Below are positions 43,247 to 52,635 of a DNA stretch of 63,151 bases, piece after piece. Every line of letters starts with the position of its first letter. Within the stretch, counting starts at the first letter, position 1. The DNA lies in the NCBI GenBank assembly GCA_037442025.1, contig JBBIRB010000012.1, forward strand, positions 1-63,151, written 5' to 3'. This DNA is from UBA2287 sp037442025 (GTDB lineage: Bacteria > Bacteroidota > Bacteroidia > Bacteroidales > Tenuifilaceae). The position numbers and the translations under genes were made by a program. The notes beneath the pieces are model-generated. The model did no database searches and had not been told where the DNA came from. It saw only the letters and a program-made list of their open reading frames with translations.

Positions 43247-44002
43247 TTACCTTCCTTCAACTTGAAGAATTTTGGTTTTCTTATGCAGGAAGCGAACAAC
43301 AATAAATTGAAAAATGGCAAAGACAAAAATACCGAACCAAACAAAATCGAAGGTTTCGTTGAATGATATGTACCAGCGGTTTGTAAACAGCTCTGATAGA
43401 ATGTAAAACAGAAAGAGAATGACCAAAAGATTGAAAAGGCCTATGTATTCCCTTTTTAGCACATTACGAAACGAAAAATAGGTGCCCGCGCTTTTCCACT
43501 GACTAATTTTTGGAATAAATGAAGGTACTCCATTGGCCCATTCGAGGTAAGTTTCACCAAATTTCTCGCGCAAAAAGGCTTCTTCGGCAAACATAATGCG
43601 CTCGTAATAAATCCAGTAAACCAAGCAAAATGTTATAACAAACCAAACACTTCCGGTAACCAATGCAATACCTAACCACATAAAAAAGTTACCCAAATAC
43701 AGAGGATGGCGAACAATAGAATACATGCCTTTGGTATTTAGCACATCAGCAACTTGTTTCTCGGTATTACGGCCCGATGTACCCTTGGGTACGTAGCCAA
43801 TTATAATTGCCCTTATGAACTGGCCAAACAGCCCAACGCCCAAGCCTACATAAAACAGGTACTGTGGAGTGGCATTGTAAGTAAAATAATAATGGGTGAA
43901 ACAGAAATAAACCAAGCCAACTATAAAAAGAGGAATTGGGAAGAAGCTTCGGTATCTGAATAGAAAATCGCCCTGACGGCGAAACTGCTCAACAAGTGCC
44001 AT
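43247..44002 (-). CDS. ICMT/PEMT-like membrane methyltransferase
   Basis: 251 residues with about six membrane helices. The diagnostic RHPLYLGNFFMWLG segment (SAM-dependent isoprenylcysteine-carboxyl-methyltransferase-like family) is followed by the E-E stretch YERIMFAEEAFLREKFG. The bacterial family includes phospholipid, lipid A phosphate and polyprenyl-type methyltransferases; which applies here cannot be told. It lies 11 bases before the FAH gene in the same direction. Confidence 0.82.
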   Translation of the reverse strand: MALVEQFRRQGDFLFRYRSFFPIPLFIVGLVYFCFTHYYFTYNATPQYLFYVGLGVGLFGQFIRAIIIGYVPKGTSGRNTEKQVADVLNTKGMYSIVRHPLYLGNFFMWLGIALVTGSVWFVITFCLVYWIYYERIMFAEEAFLREKFGETYLEWANGVPSFIPKISQWKSAGTYFSFRNVLKREYIGLFNLLVILFLFYILSELFTNRWYISFNETFDFVWFGIFVFAIFQFIVVRFLHKKTKILQVEGR

Positions 44003-44027
44003 ACTATCTGGTTTTAGGGTTTTACAA

Positions 44028-44795
44028 CTATTTCTGCATGTGTTGTATATACAAAGCCGTTAAAATATTTTTGGTGTACAATGGGAAATCGCCTTGCATC
44101 ATCCACGAATAGTAACTGGGGTCCTTTGCAAATACATCCTTTACAGGAACTCCTTTGTACTTGCCAAAATTAAACGTTTCAATACCCTTATCGTTATAGA
44201 CAATACGGCCAGCAAAATCGACATTCTGATTGTGCGAACTGAATTCCGACAGCGCATCCACATTATTCGAAAGATCGGGGTACCTTTCAATTTGGGCTTT
44301 TAGCACCTCGTAGGTTGCCATTGTATCGGCCTCGGCCGTATGAGCAGCCTCGAGGTTTTTGTCGCAGTAAAACTTGTATGCGGCCTCGAGTGTACGTTTT
44401 TCCATTTTATGAAAAATGGTTTGCACATCGATAAACTTGCGCTTGCGCATGTCGAAATTCACCTCGGCTCTCAGGAACTCCTCTGCCAGCAGGGGAAAAT
44501 CGAATTTATTTGAGTTGAACCCGGCAAAGTCGGAGCCCTCAATGAAATTGGCTAACGACTTGGCTACCTCTTTAAAGGTGGGCTCATTCTGTACATCGGC
44601 ATTGGTAATGCCGTGTATGGCAGTAGCCTCGGGGGGAATAGGTATGGTTGGGTTTATTCTGCGAACCTTCAACTCCTCACGCCCATCGGGAAAAACCTTC
44701 AACACGGCAATTTCTATAATTCTATCGTTCACAATATCGATACCGGTAGTTTCGAGGTCGATAAAAACGAGGGGGTTTTTCAGGTTCAATTGCAT
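44028..44795 (-). CDS. DnaQ-like 3'-5' exonuclease
   Basis: 255 residues from the ATG at 44795. Exo I (FIDLETTG), Exo II (GFNSNKFDFPLL) and Exo III (HTAEADTMATYEVL) give the DEDDh active site. A C-terminal stretch (IETFNFGKYKGVPVKDVF, then SYYSWMMQGDFP) matches the small domain often found in bacterial exonucleases of this type. It resembles the proofreading epsilon subunit but stands alone. It lies just downstream of dnaN, after a terminator hairpin. Confidence 0.9.
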   Translation of the reverse strand: MQLNLKNPLVFIDLETTGIDIVNDRIIEIAVLKVFPDGREELKVRRINPTIPIPPEATAIHGITNADVQNEPTFKEVAKSLANFIEGSDFAGFNSNKFDFPLLAEEFLRAEVNFDMRKRKFIDVQTIFHKMEKRTLEAAYKFYCDKNLEAAHTAEADTMATYEVLKAQIERYPDLSNNVDALSEFSSHNQNVDFAGRIVYNDKGIETFNFGKYKGVPVKDVFAKDPSYYSWMMQGDFPLYTKNILTALYIQHMQK

Positions 44796-44826
44796 AAATA
44801 GAAGAATAAAAAGTTGTTCCAATTAA

Positions 44827-44867
44827 AAAAGAAGCTGCAACCATTGGCAACGGAAACAGCTTCTTTT
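44827..44867 (-). terminator. Rho-independent terminator after dnaN
   Basis: An 11-bp stem AAAAGAAGCTG (44827-44837) with its complement CAGCTTCTTTT (44857-44867), loop 19 bases. On the minus strand it ends in a T run. It lies between dnaN and the exonuclease gene. Confidence 0.75.
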
Positions 44868-44887
44868 GAATAATTTCACTTTGGTAG

Positions 44888-46018
44888 TTAAGCGCCAACC
44901 ATCATGGGCATGATGAGCATAAGTACGTCCTCATCGTCGTTCTCGCGCGATGCGGGGAATATTAGCCCTGCCCTCGATGGGTCGGAAAGCGAAACCTTAA
45001 CCTCACTCGACGATATGTTGGAAAGAATTTCGATTAGGAACGAAGATTTAAAACCAATATCCATGGGGTCGCCATCGTACTGGCACTTGGCACGCTCGTA
45101 TGCTGAGATAGAAAAATCTAGATCCTGAGCCGAAACCATCAGTTGGTTACCCGAAAGGGTAAGTTTCACCAAATTGCTTGCTTGGTTTGCAAATGGAGCC
45201 ACACGGCGGAGCGCATTGTACAGCTCGAGCCTGTCTATGGTTAGTTCGTTGGGGTTGCTTGTAGGAATAACCGAATTGTAGTTGGGGTAAACTCCCTCTA
45301 CCAAACGGCATACCATGGTGTAGTTGGGTAGGGTAAAATGGGCATTCTTTTTATCGAACTCAATTAGTACACTCCCAGATTCTTTGGGGAGTATGGCCTT
45401 GAGAAGGTTAGCAGGTTTCTTAGGGAGAATGAACGATCTTTCCTCATTGTAACGAACATCGAGGCGTTTGTAACGAACCAGCTTGTGTGCATCTGAAGCT
45501 ACAAAGGTAGCGCACTCGGGCGAAAGCTGGAAGAAAATGCCGTTCATTACGGGCCGCATTTCGTCGTCGGCAGCAGCAAAGAGGGTTTTGGTAATTCCTG
45601 CTAAAAGCGAATCAATGGGCATTGGAACCGAAACTTTGCTCGATTCATCAACAACTGCACGAACAGGAAAATCATCGGCAGGTTGCCCAACTATATTAAA
45701 TTGCCCCGTTTCGGTGCTAACTGTTATTGCCAAACTATCGGCATTAATATCGAAGGTTAAGGGTTGTTCTGGCGATTCTCTTAGTGTATCGATAAGAATA
45801 CGATACGGTACTGCAACGGCTCCCACCCTTGCAACATTCTCCAATTTCAGTTGGGTTGTTAGGGTAGTTTCTAAATCCGATGCGGTTATCTCCAGGTTGT
45901 TCCCTTCGAGTTTAAAAAGGAAATTGTCGAGAATAGGCAAGGTGTTCTTGCTGCTAATTACGCGGCTTACCACAGTAAGGTGGCTTAGGAGTTCGGTGCT
46001 CGAAACAACGAATTTCAT
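44888..46018 (-). CDS. dnaN: DnaN, DNA polymerase III sliding clamp (beta)
   Basis: 376 residues, three repeated clamp domains of about 120 residues each. Typical stretches include TLPILDNFLFKLEGNNLEITASDLETTL and LPKKPANLLKAILPK. The C-terminus ends LMLIMPMMVGA, the conserved M-P clamp tail. It is the processivity factor for the replicative polymerase. A good promoter lies about 80 bases upstream and a terminator 20 bases downstream, so it is transcribed alone. Confidence 0.95.
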   Translation of the reverse strand: MKFVVSSTELLSHLTVVSRVISSKNTLPILDNFLFKLEGNNLEITASDLETTLTTQLKLENVARVGAVAVPYRILIDTLRESPEQPLTFDINADSLAITVSTETGQFNIVGQPADDFPVRAVVDESSKVSVPMPIDSLLAGITKTLFAAADDEMRPVMNGIFFQLSPECATFVASDAHKLVRYKRLDVRYNEERSFILPKKPANLLKAILPKESGSVLIEFDKKNAHFTLPNYTMVCRLVEGVYPNYNSVIPTSNPNELTIDRLELYNALRRVAPFANQASNLVKLTLSGNQLMVSAQDLDFSISAYERAKCQYDGDPMDIGFKSSFLIEILSNISSSEVKVSLSDPSRAGLIFPASRENDDEDVLMLIMPMMVGA

Positions 46019-46095
46019 TCCTCTGGTTTTTTAAAGGTTATATTTACTATTCAAGAATTCAAATAATTGCACGTCGGTTTCTGCGTGCCGGACTA

Positions 46096-46127
46096 CAAAT
46101 GTACTAAATTTTTATTGGCTCTGCCAA
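46096..46127 (-). promoter_or_regulatory. Promoter of dnaN
   Basis: On the minus strand, TTG (46127-46125), 21 bases, TACATTTG (46103-46096): a full match to the -33/-7 consensus. The leader to the ATG at 46018 is about 70 bases. Confidence 0.65.
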
Positions 46128-46191
46128 TGCTGGGTTGGTTTTATTTTAAACCCTTAAAATTGACATTTAAACCCTTTTGAAGTTTTCGAGT

Positions 46192-47214
46192 TCAATCCTT
46201 CATTTTGGGCTCGAAATAGGTAATATCCTTCATTAACGAGGCAAAAGCAATAAAACGTATTTCGAAAATATTTTTGTCGTTACTCAATGTTAAATACATT
46301 CTATTTAAATCGAACTGAACAGGCCTGCCAAATTCATCAATGTATTCTTCTATTGCAATGGGAATAAAGCGGTAGGTTGCATGCTTGTTGCTCCTGTTAT
46401 AAAGAGTTACAATGAAATCGGGTTCAGTATAGTTCACCTCAGCAACTTGATTAGCGGAGAGGTTGGCAACTCGCATTTCTACGTTAATATCGAAAAGAGC
46501 ATCGAGGTATCGTTTCAACCTGTCGTGGTTAAGGTTATCGATTCTCTTTCCAAGGTATAGTGCATAAAGTTTGGGGCTTGAAGGATTCTGCAAATCGATT
46601 CGAAACGATTTTTCGGGGTTCGAAGGAACTTCAACTTCAATGGCAAATAATTCGCCTCTAAAGGCGAACCTTCTTTGAATTTCTTCCCAATACATCGGGT
46701 CGGAATTGAAAATTTGGGTTAATTCGCTGCTATACGAGGGGACCTCAAGCTGAAAAAGACTTGTCGATTTTTTAAGTTTACCAATGGTTTGTAAATCCAT
46801 TGTTTCGGTATAGTGTATACAAAAACTCTGTATTTTCTTTTTTCCGCTATATACTTCAACACGGTTAAGTTCCAGTTCCATTCTGCTTTTAATACTATCG
46901 GCTACCAGCAAGGGCACCGGAGCCTTTATTTTAATGTTTCTAAGGGCAAAAAGCATCAGCTGAATCGACTCTTTTTTTGCGAGTTTGCTTCTGTTGCATA
47001 CCCAACCAGTATCAGATTTTTCGAGGATTATGCTACTATGGTTGCCATGTATTTCAACACGAGTAATATTGCTGGTATCGGAAATGCCAAAGTTAGTATC
47101 GTGCCGCTTGTAGGAAGAGTCCTTGGGAACATAGAAAGCATAGTAACTTGCAAACAGCACAAGAAGAAGCAACCACCAATACTTTCTAATTTGTGAAATA
47201 AATCCAGGTTTCAT
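46192..47214 (-). CDS. DUF4340-type membrane-anchored protein of the gld locus
   Basis: 340 residues from the ATG at 47214 (MKPGFISQIRKYWW), chosen because it falls 5 bases after the gldG stop. One N-terminal membrane helix (WWLLLLVLFASYYAFYV) precedes a soluble, beta-rich part containing repeated DUF4340-like units. Its place directly after GldG is the usual setting for this family. It is probably a periplasmic partner of the Gld transporter. Confidence 0.82.
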   Translation of the reverse strand: MKPGFISQIRKYWWLLLLVLFASYYAFYVPKDSSYKRHDTNFGISDTSNITRVEIHGNHSSIILEKSDTGWVCNRSKLAKKESIQLMLFALRNIKIKAPVPLLVADSIKSRMELELNRVEVYSGKKKIQSFCIHYTETMDLQTIGKLKKSTSLFQLEVPSYSSELTQIFNSDPMYWEEIQRRFAFRGELFAIEVEVPSNPEKSFRIDLQNPSSPKLYALYLGKRIDNLNHDRLKRYLDALFDINVEMRVANLSANQVAEVNYTEPDFIVTLYNRSNKHATYRFIPIAIEEYIDEFGRPVQFDLNRMYLTLSNDKNIFEIRFIAFASLMKDITYFEPKMKD

Positions 47215-47219
47215 GGCAT

Positions 47220-48920
47220 TTATCGTGCGTAACGTTTTTTCCGAACATAAATCCAAACTAACGCCAAAATCAGCATAATTGCTGAAGGTAGTAACAAGTT
47301 AATGGTTTGCCATTTTGCCCTCTCTGCCAGCACTTTTTTCCTGTCGAGAAGCCGCAGTTTGAAGTCTCTGGCACGGAGATTCATTAAGCCCAAGTCGTCG
47401 GATAGGTAATTTACCATATTCAAAATAAGCTCCTTATTTCCGTAGGTTTGGTTTGTGAAACGATCGAGCCCCAGTGGGGATACATAGGCACCATCGGTCC
47501 TACGGTTCACCTCGTTCTTTATTATGTCGGCATCGGATACTATAATCATTCGGGTAAACCCGCTTGTTTCCCTGAAATTGAAAGGTAGCCCATTATTGAA
47601 CGATTTCAACAACCTGTTTCGGAAAGGTGAGCCAAATTGCCCTTCGAGCAGCACAGCAACGGGAAGATTTCGCCTATTGAATTCACGCTCCAGAGGGCTC
47701 TGTTCAATTTGTCGAAGGTTTACAAATAATGGGGTGTTGAGCACCCTACTATTAGCAGAGGTTCGGAGAAGTACCGTTTTTTTAACCTGAGTATCGCCTC
47801 CAACCGTATCGATAGGGCTAGCAAAACGGCTGTAAACCATGTTGAGGCCACGGGATATAGGGTGGTTTATGGGGCCCGAGAGCAGAGGATAGTAAACCCA
47901 AGGTGCCGGAGCAAAACGGGCATCCTGCCCGGGCAACGAAACATTTATGGGGATAACGGCGCATTGCATATCCTGAACCACTGAAGGATTAATTCGAACC
48001 CCATAGCGGAAAAGCAAATCTTCGAGGTTGTGCTCATTGGGGAAAGCCAATGTGGTAGCCCCTTTTGAAAGGCTATCGATACTAACCGAAACACCATCGA
48101 CCAGCCACAGCACCCTCCCGCCATTCATTATGTATTGGTCAATCACCAACTTATCGGCTTCGGATACGCTTTCTGTTGGACCAGCCATAATGGCAACCGG
48201 GTAGGGCGTTAGCCCTCCAACCTCGCCACCAAGAATCGCTCTGTGAACTTCGAACTTTTCGGACAATTCCCGAGCAATATCGCCCGTTTCAAACTCGTCG
48301 AGCTGACCATGTCCATGAATAAAGGCCAACTTGGGCTTCTCATCCTGCAAAAGGGTTTGAATAGCGCTGGTTAAAGCAAATTCGAAGGCCTGAACCGAGA
48401 GGTTTATGTTCTCGTCGCCCGAAAGAGTCGGGTTGTTCTTTAGTAAATTAACGGCAAGTTCCTTACCTTGATAGTTTATAATGGCTCCGGGGAAAACAAT
48501 TCGTTGCGATGAACCGCCCTTGGTATCACGCTCCTGAACATTTGTGGGCGACAGCCCCTTGTCAACCAATCCCTTATAAACCGCATCGCGCTGCCTCAAA
48601 CTTACCGACTCCGAGGGATTAATAAACTGAAATTGGAATTTTTTCTTGCCAAACACATGGTACTCTTCAAGAATTTCCTTCAACGATCGCCGCATGCGCT
48701 TGAAACCAATTGGAAGGTCGCCATCGAGGTAAACGGTTACATGAACCAAATCGGGCAGCTGGGTAAGGGTTTGCTTGGTAACAGGGCTCAGCGTATACCT
48801 TCTCTCCGAGGTCAGGTCGATTCGGAAAAAAACAAAGGTAGAAATGTACCCAATGAGCAATAGAGTTGCCGTTGCTATAACAAACTCCTGAATATCTCTT
48901 CTTTTAATCGAATTAGCCAT
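47220..48920 (-). CDS. gldG: GldG, gliding-motility ABC-transporter-associated protein
   Basis: 566 residues. Membrane helices at both ends (FVIATATLLLIGYISTFVFF near 14-33 and LLPSAIMLILALVWIYV near 542-558) enclose a large periplasmic region of the ABC_transp_aux type. LAFIHGHGQLDEFE and the following LVIDQYIMNGGRVLWLVDG are signature stretches. GldG works with GldF and the ATPase GldA in gliding motility. gldF is 11 bases upstream; gldA is not in this window, as is usual. Confidence 0.92.
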   Translation of the reverse strand: MANSIKRRDIQEFVIATATLLLIGYISTFVFFRIDLTSERRYTLSPVTKQTLTQLPDLVHVTVYLDGDLPIGFKRMRRSLKEILEEYHVFGKKKFQFQFINPSESVSLRQRDAVYKGLVDKGLSPTNVQERDTKGGSSQRIVFPGAIINYQGKELAVNLLKNNPTLSGDENINLSVQAFEFALTSAIQTLLQDEKPKLAFIHGHGQLDEFETGDIARELSEKFEVHRAILGGEVGGLTPYPVAIMAGPTESVSEADKLVIDQYIMNGGRVLWLVDGVSVSIDSLSKGATTLAFPNEHNLEDLLFRYGVRINPSVVQDMQCAVIPINVSLPGQDARFAPAPWVYYPLLSGPINHPISRGLNMVYSRFASPIDTVGGDTQVKKTVLLRTSANSRVLNTPLFVNLRQIEQSPLEREFNRRNLPVAVLLEGQFGSPFRNRLLKSFNNGLPFNFRETSGFTRMIIVSDADIIKNEVNRRTDGAYVSPLGLDRFTNQTYGNKELILNMVNYLSDDLGLMNLRARDFKLRLLDRKKVLAERAKWQTINLLLPSAIMLILALVWIYVRKKRYAR

Positions 48921-48931
48921 AGTTTAAGCAA

Positions 48932-49663
48932 TTACCACTTTCTTGTTTTTAGTACCAAACGAGCTAAAAGGAGGAAAAATGCCGAAAGGCAAACAAAATA
49001 CACCACATCGCGCGAATCGATTACGCCTCGGCTCAACGACCTGTAGTGCTCGTTAATTCCAAGGTTAATGAATATAAATTCTACCTTTTTGAAAATTTGA
49101 ACTTCGGCAATCGATTCGATTCCTAGGTAAAAAAAGAACGATACAACCACCGCAGCAATGAAGGCCACAATCTGATTATCGGTTATTGCAGACGAAAAAA
49201 TACCGATTGACACATAGCTTGAGGCCAGAAAGAACAGACCAATAAGTGCACCCCAGGTAGCTCCCGTATCGATATTCCCGGTAGGATTGCCGAGCCAACT
49301 GATTGAAACGAAAAAGACGAGAGTAGGCAGTAGAATTATAACAACCAGTAAAATGGAGGCAAGATACTTGCCCAGTAAAATATGCATATCAGTAATGGGT
49401 CGGGTATGGAGCAACTCAATGGTTCCGGTCCGTTTCTCATCGGCAATGGTTCGCATGGTTATGGCCGGAATAAGGAAAAGAAAAACCCACGGTGCAATAA
49501 TAAACATGGTTTCAAGTGTAGCATACCCACTATCGAGCACGTTGAGTTCGCCTGGGAAAACCCAGATGAAGAGTCCGTTAATAACCAGAAAAACTATTGC
49601 TGCAATAATACCCGTAAGCGATGCAAAAAAGTTATTAAGTTCCTTTACAAAAATAGCATACAT
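48932..49663 (-). CDS. gldF: GldF, ABC-2-type permease of gliding motility
   Basis: 243 residues with six predicted membrane helices, starting MYAIFVKELNNFFASLTG. RTIADEKRTGTIELLHTRPI is the conserved cytosolic loop of ABC-2 permeases in this group. The downstream order gldF-gldG-DUF4340 is diagnostic. A TATTTTTG -7 box is found on the minus strand at 49692-49685. The locus may serve gliding or, in non-gliding relatives, another envelope export role. Confidence 0.92.
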   Translation of the reverse strand: MYAIFVKELNNFFASLTGIIAAIVFLVINGLFIWVFPGELNVLDSGYATLETMFIIAPWVFLFLIPAITMRTIADEKRTGTIELLHTRPITDMHILLGKYLASILLVVIILLPTLVFFVSISWLGNPTGNIDTGATWGALIGLFFLASSYVSIGIFSSAITDNQIVAFIAAVVVSFFFYLGIESIAEVQIFKKVEFIFINLGINEHYRSLSRGVIDSRDVVYFVCLSAFFLLLARLVLKTRKW

Positions 49664-49684
49664 AGCGCAACAAGTTTAAGTATG

Positions 49685-49692
49685 CAAAAATA
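49685..49692 (-). promoter_or_regulatory. Possible -7 box for gldFG
   Basis: On the minus strand this reads TATTTTTG, an exact TAnnTTTG, 22 bases before the gldF ATG. The -33 region lacks a clear TTG. Confidence 0.4.
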
Positions 49693-49750
49693 GCATTTTT
49701 TATCGATGAAATGGATGCGGGTTGGTACTAGGATGTATGTTTTCGGTTGT

Positions 49751-49920
49751 CCCTGCCTGCGTGACGCCCGCCTGAACGGCTTTGTCGGGCAGGCAGTCAG
49801 GCAGGGGTTGTCAGTTCACTGTTGCTTGCCCTGAGGCTCCGTTGCCCTGAGTTTGTCGAAGGGTCGAAGGGTCAGTTGCTTGCCCCGAGACTCTCGAAGT
49901 TTCAGTTCTCAGTCCACAGT
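49751..49920. repeat. Intergenic palindrome and short-repeat mosaic, copy 2
   Basis: The gene-free stretch 49664-50021 contains an inverted repeat (CCCTGCCTG 49751-49759 with CAGGCAGGG 49798-49806; inner GCCCG/CGGGC). Next come GTTGCTTGCCCTGAGG (49821-49836), CCCTGAGTTTGTCGAAGGG (about 49845-49863) and GTCAGTTGCTTGCCCCGAGA. The second of these occurs reversed at 34123-34138. GC content is higher than in the flanking intergenic DNA. No gene is supported here. Confidence 0.8.
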
Positions 49921-50021
49921 AGGCAGTCATCAGCCGCACGCAAACCTAACGGCTAGCAAGCGGGATCGCCAAACCGCAATGCCTTTAACTATACCTAAAG
50001 TGACTAATGTAGGGAAAAAAC

Positions 50022-51179
50022 CTAAAAACAACTCATTAAAATTCGCTCAACTCGCTCGGCATCAATGCTGCGGTTTTCGCCCAGTTTCCAGCCACGCTGA
50101 GCAAACCTATCTACTATAGGTTTTACTTGGTCGGGTGTTACTCCGTAGCTGGTTAAGCTGGTCTTTACTCCCAATGCGCGGAAAAAATCGTTGGTTTTCG
50201 AAATGGCCATGCTTACCCTTTCCTCATCGCTGCCCGAGAGGATTCCCCAAACCCTTTCGGTGTACTGCAGCAACTTCTCCTTTTTCTCATCCGATGTTTC
50301 GAGCAGCAGCGATGGCAACACAATGGCTAATGTAACAGCATGATCGAGCCCAAAGAAAGCGGTAAGTTCGTGACCTATCATATGCGTTGCCCAATCGGTA
50401 GGCACTCCAACCGATATTATTCCATTCAAAGCCATGGTGCAAGTCCACATAAATGCTGCACGGGTTTCGTAGTCGTTTGGCTGTTCAATTGCCTTTGGCC
50501 CAATTTCGATTAGTGTTTGCAGAATCCCTTCGGCCCAACGATCCTGTACCGGTGCATTGGCTGGGTAGGTTAAGTACTGCTCGGTTACATGAACAAAAGC
50601 GTCGACTATTCCGTTGGCCACCTGATGGCGTGGTAACGAGTAGGTGTAAGTTGGGTCGAGTACCGAAAACTTTGGGTAAACCAGCGGACTGCCAAAGGCA
50701 TATTTTTCGGAAGTTTCGCTGCGGCTTATTACTGCCCCCGAGTTCATTTCCGATCCGGTTGCTGGCAGCGTTAATACAGTTCCGAAAGGAATGGCCGAAA
50801 CTATTGCCCCTTCGCGTCCTCCCCTAACAATTTTCCACTCGTCGCCCTTAAAGGGGATGGCTGCTGCAATAAACTTGGTACCGTCGATTACCGATCCTCC
50901 TCCAACGGCTAAAATAAAATCGACCTTCTCTTTTCGTGCCAAACCAACCGCCTTCATAAGCGTTTCGAATTTAGGATTGGGCTCAATGCCTCCAAACTCA
51001 ACAACTCTATAGCCACTCAGGGCTTTTATAGCAGCATTGTAAACGCCATTCTTCTTAATACTCCCACCGCCATAGGTTAGCATAATGGTTGCGTTTGCAG
51101 GAATCTCGGTCGAAATTGCCTCAATGCGACCTTCTCCAAACAGAATTTTTACCGGATTGTAATAATCGAAGCTGTTCAT
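50022..51179 (-). CDS. Iron-containing (YqhD-like) alcohol dehydrogenase
   Basis: 385 residues. The NAD(P)-binding GGGSVIDGTKFIA motif and metal ligands in HMIGHELTAFFGLDHAV are those of group III alcohol dehydrogenases of the YqhD/BdhA type. These reduce aldehydes to alcohols, usually with NADPH. It stands alone between the repeat mosaic and an AT-rich patch. Base composition is like that of other housekeeping genes. Confidence 0.93.
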   Translation of the reverse strand: MNSFDYYNPVKILFGEGRIEAISTEIPANATIMLTYGGGSIKKNGVYNAAIKALSGYRVVEFGGIEPNPKFETLMKAVGLARKEKVDFILAVGGGSVIDGTKFIAAAIPFKGDEWKIVRGGREGAIVSAIPFGTVLTLPATGSEMNSGAVISRSETSEKYAFGSPLVYPKFSVLDPTYTYSLPRHQVANGIVDAFVHVTEQYLTYPANAPVQDRWAEGILQTLIEIGPKAIEQPNDYETRAAFMWTCTMALNGIISVGVPTDWATHMIGHELTAFFGLDHAVTLAIVLPSLLLETSDEKKEKLLQYTERVWGILSGSDEERVSMAISKTNDFFRALGVKTSLTSYGVTPDQVKPIVDRFAQRGWKLGENRSIDAERVERILMSCF

Positions 51180-51286
51180 ATTTTTTCTGAGATAAACGCA
51201 AAACTCAGAAAAATTGTTTTATTTAATTTTTGTTCCATAAAGAACTAAAAACAAAAACTATTAACACATTATCATTATTAGAATAT

Positions 51287-51919
51287 CTAAAAACTTACAC
51301 CTATGGTCGGTGTTATTGTAAATCCTTCAGGCCCCATGCCCCATACGATATAATTTGAAGCGCGAAGACCCAAAAAAAATCCACTTTTAAACTCATACCT
51401 GTAATCAAGCGTTACATCCAATGCCATTTCCCAAAACTGTTGACTGCTAAGCGTGGCGTATACAATGTTATTTGTTACCCATACACGGGGAGATATTAAG
51501 TGGTTTCTAATTAAAACAATACCGGAACCAATGTTAATTTTATGATTTTGCCCTATTGAAAAGGGCCGAGATAAAACAAAAGTAAAATGCATATAAACAC
51601 TAGGCCTCAAATTCCCTTCAAAATGTCGCCAATCACTGTCTAGCACATCGGTTGTGGTAGCATAAGCGGCTCTGAAACCAATAGAAAAATTATTGCTCAT
51701 GGTTTTGCCCATTTCAAACCAAATGGTATTGCCATGAAAAACGTCTGACATATACTCAAATAAACCCATACCGCCAATGTTGGCAAAGTATCCCATACCT
51801 CCCGAAAAATAGTTCAACCGGTCCCTCTTGGGATTATTTGTTATGGATAATGAATCGCTTGAAACCAAGGATGAAGATGTTATGTACATTAAAATAATTG
51901 TAGCAAGAAGTTTTTTCAT
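51287..51919 (-). CDS. Hypothetical exported protein (possible small beta-barrel) A
   Basis: 210 residues with a signal peptide (KKLLATIILMYITSSSLVSS). The mature part has many alternating aromatic residues and ends in ITPTIGVSF, with Phe as last residue, suggesting an outer-membrane barrel. No family recognised. It lies in an AT-rich stretch with a second 210-residue exported protein 83 bases upstream in the same direction. The two do not align clearly by eye. Confidence 0.65.
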   Translation of the reverse strand: MKKLLATIILMYITSSSLVSSDSLSITNNPKRDRLNYFSGGMGYFANIGGMGLFEYMSDVFHGNTIWFEMGKTMSNNFSIGFRAAYATTTDVLDSDWRHFEGNLRPSVYMHFTFVLSRPFSIGQNHKINIGSGIVLIRNHLISPRVWVTNNIVYATLSSQQFWEMALDVTLDYRYEFKSGFFLGLRASNYIVWGMGPEGFTITPTIGVSF

Positions 51920-52002
51920 TGTTATTGTGTTGTAAGGTTTTTAAAAATGCGGGGGATTAATCCGATATAACAAACTCCACAGATGTAATTTTAGCAATAG
52001 TT

Positions 52003-52635
52003 TTATGGATTTAAAGTTACAGTGCAACCAACACTAGCTATAACATGCGTAGAAAGACCCGTTAACCTATCATCAAAATCATCAAGTCTAATATCCATAT
52101 TAATGCCAATCTGTTTACTAATGGGGAAATTTAAACTAGTGCCCCAATAGTAACCTCTCCCCTTCGATGTAATTTTTTTATACACAATGTTGGTAACTTG
52201 CCCATTGGGTAACATTGAGTAAGTGTGCCAATGCAATTGGCTCATTCCCCCGTATAGCAGGCCAATGTTTAATTGCAACTCGAATCGTTTAAGCTTTATG
52301 GGCCTTGCAAAAACACCCAAACCGCCAATTTCGCCCGACACCATGGTTGGCAATAAGTCACCCTCATAGTACCCTAGAACCAGATATGAATTTTTAAAAA
52401 TACTATAAAATGCTGATGCTCCATACCAATTTTTACTTGCATCTAATTTAATTATATAATGGTTGGTATAGTCTCGAGCTCCGCTGTTTGTGGTTCCTGC
52501 ATAAGAATCGCTAAGGTCGATGCCCCAGTGAGGTGTTAACTTTATGCTTATGTCGTTGCTCTTCTGTGTATATCCCAACAATGCCATAATAAGCCCCCAG
52601 AAAAAGAAAAAAACCTTGAGAATCAATTTCTTCAT
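52003..52635 (-). CDS. Hypothetical exported protein (possible small beta-barrel) B
   Basis: 210 residues. The signal peptide (LKVFFFFWGLIMALLGYT) is followed by a mature part rich in Gly, Tyr and Ser. Stretches such as YYWGTSLNFPISKQIGINMD look like outer-membrane strands. It lacks a terminal Phe. No family recognised. Same length and direction as the gene at 51287. The 240 bases upstream are very AT-rich, with no recognised promoter element on the minus strand. Confidence 0.62.
   Translation of the reverse strand: MKKLILKVFFFFWGLIMALLGYTQKSNDISIKLTPHWGIDLSDSYAGTTNSGARDYTNHYIIKLDASKNWYGASAFYSIFKNSYLVLGYYEGDLLPTMVSGEIGGLGVFARPIKLKRFELQLNIGLLYGGMSQLHWHTYSMLPNGQVTNIVYKKITSKGRGYYWGTSLNFPISKQIGINMDIRLDDFDDRLTGLSTHVIASVGCTVTLNP

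Noticed and set aside
45483..46034. 183-codon plus-strand open frame opposite dnaN
   Set aside because: Fully inside dnaN on the other strand; Ser/Thr-rich translation without domain.
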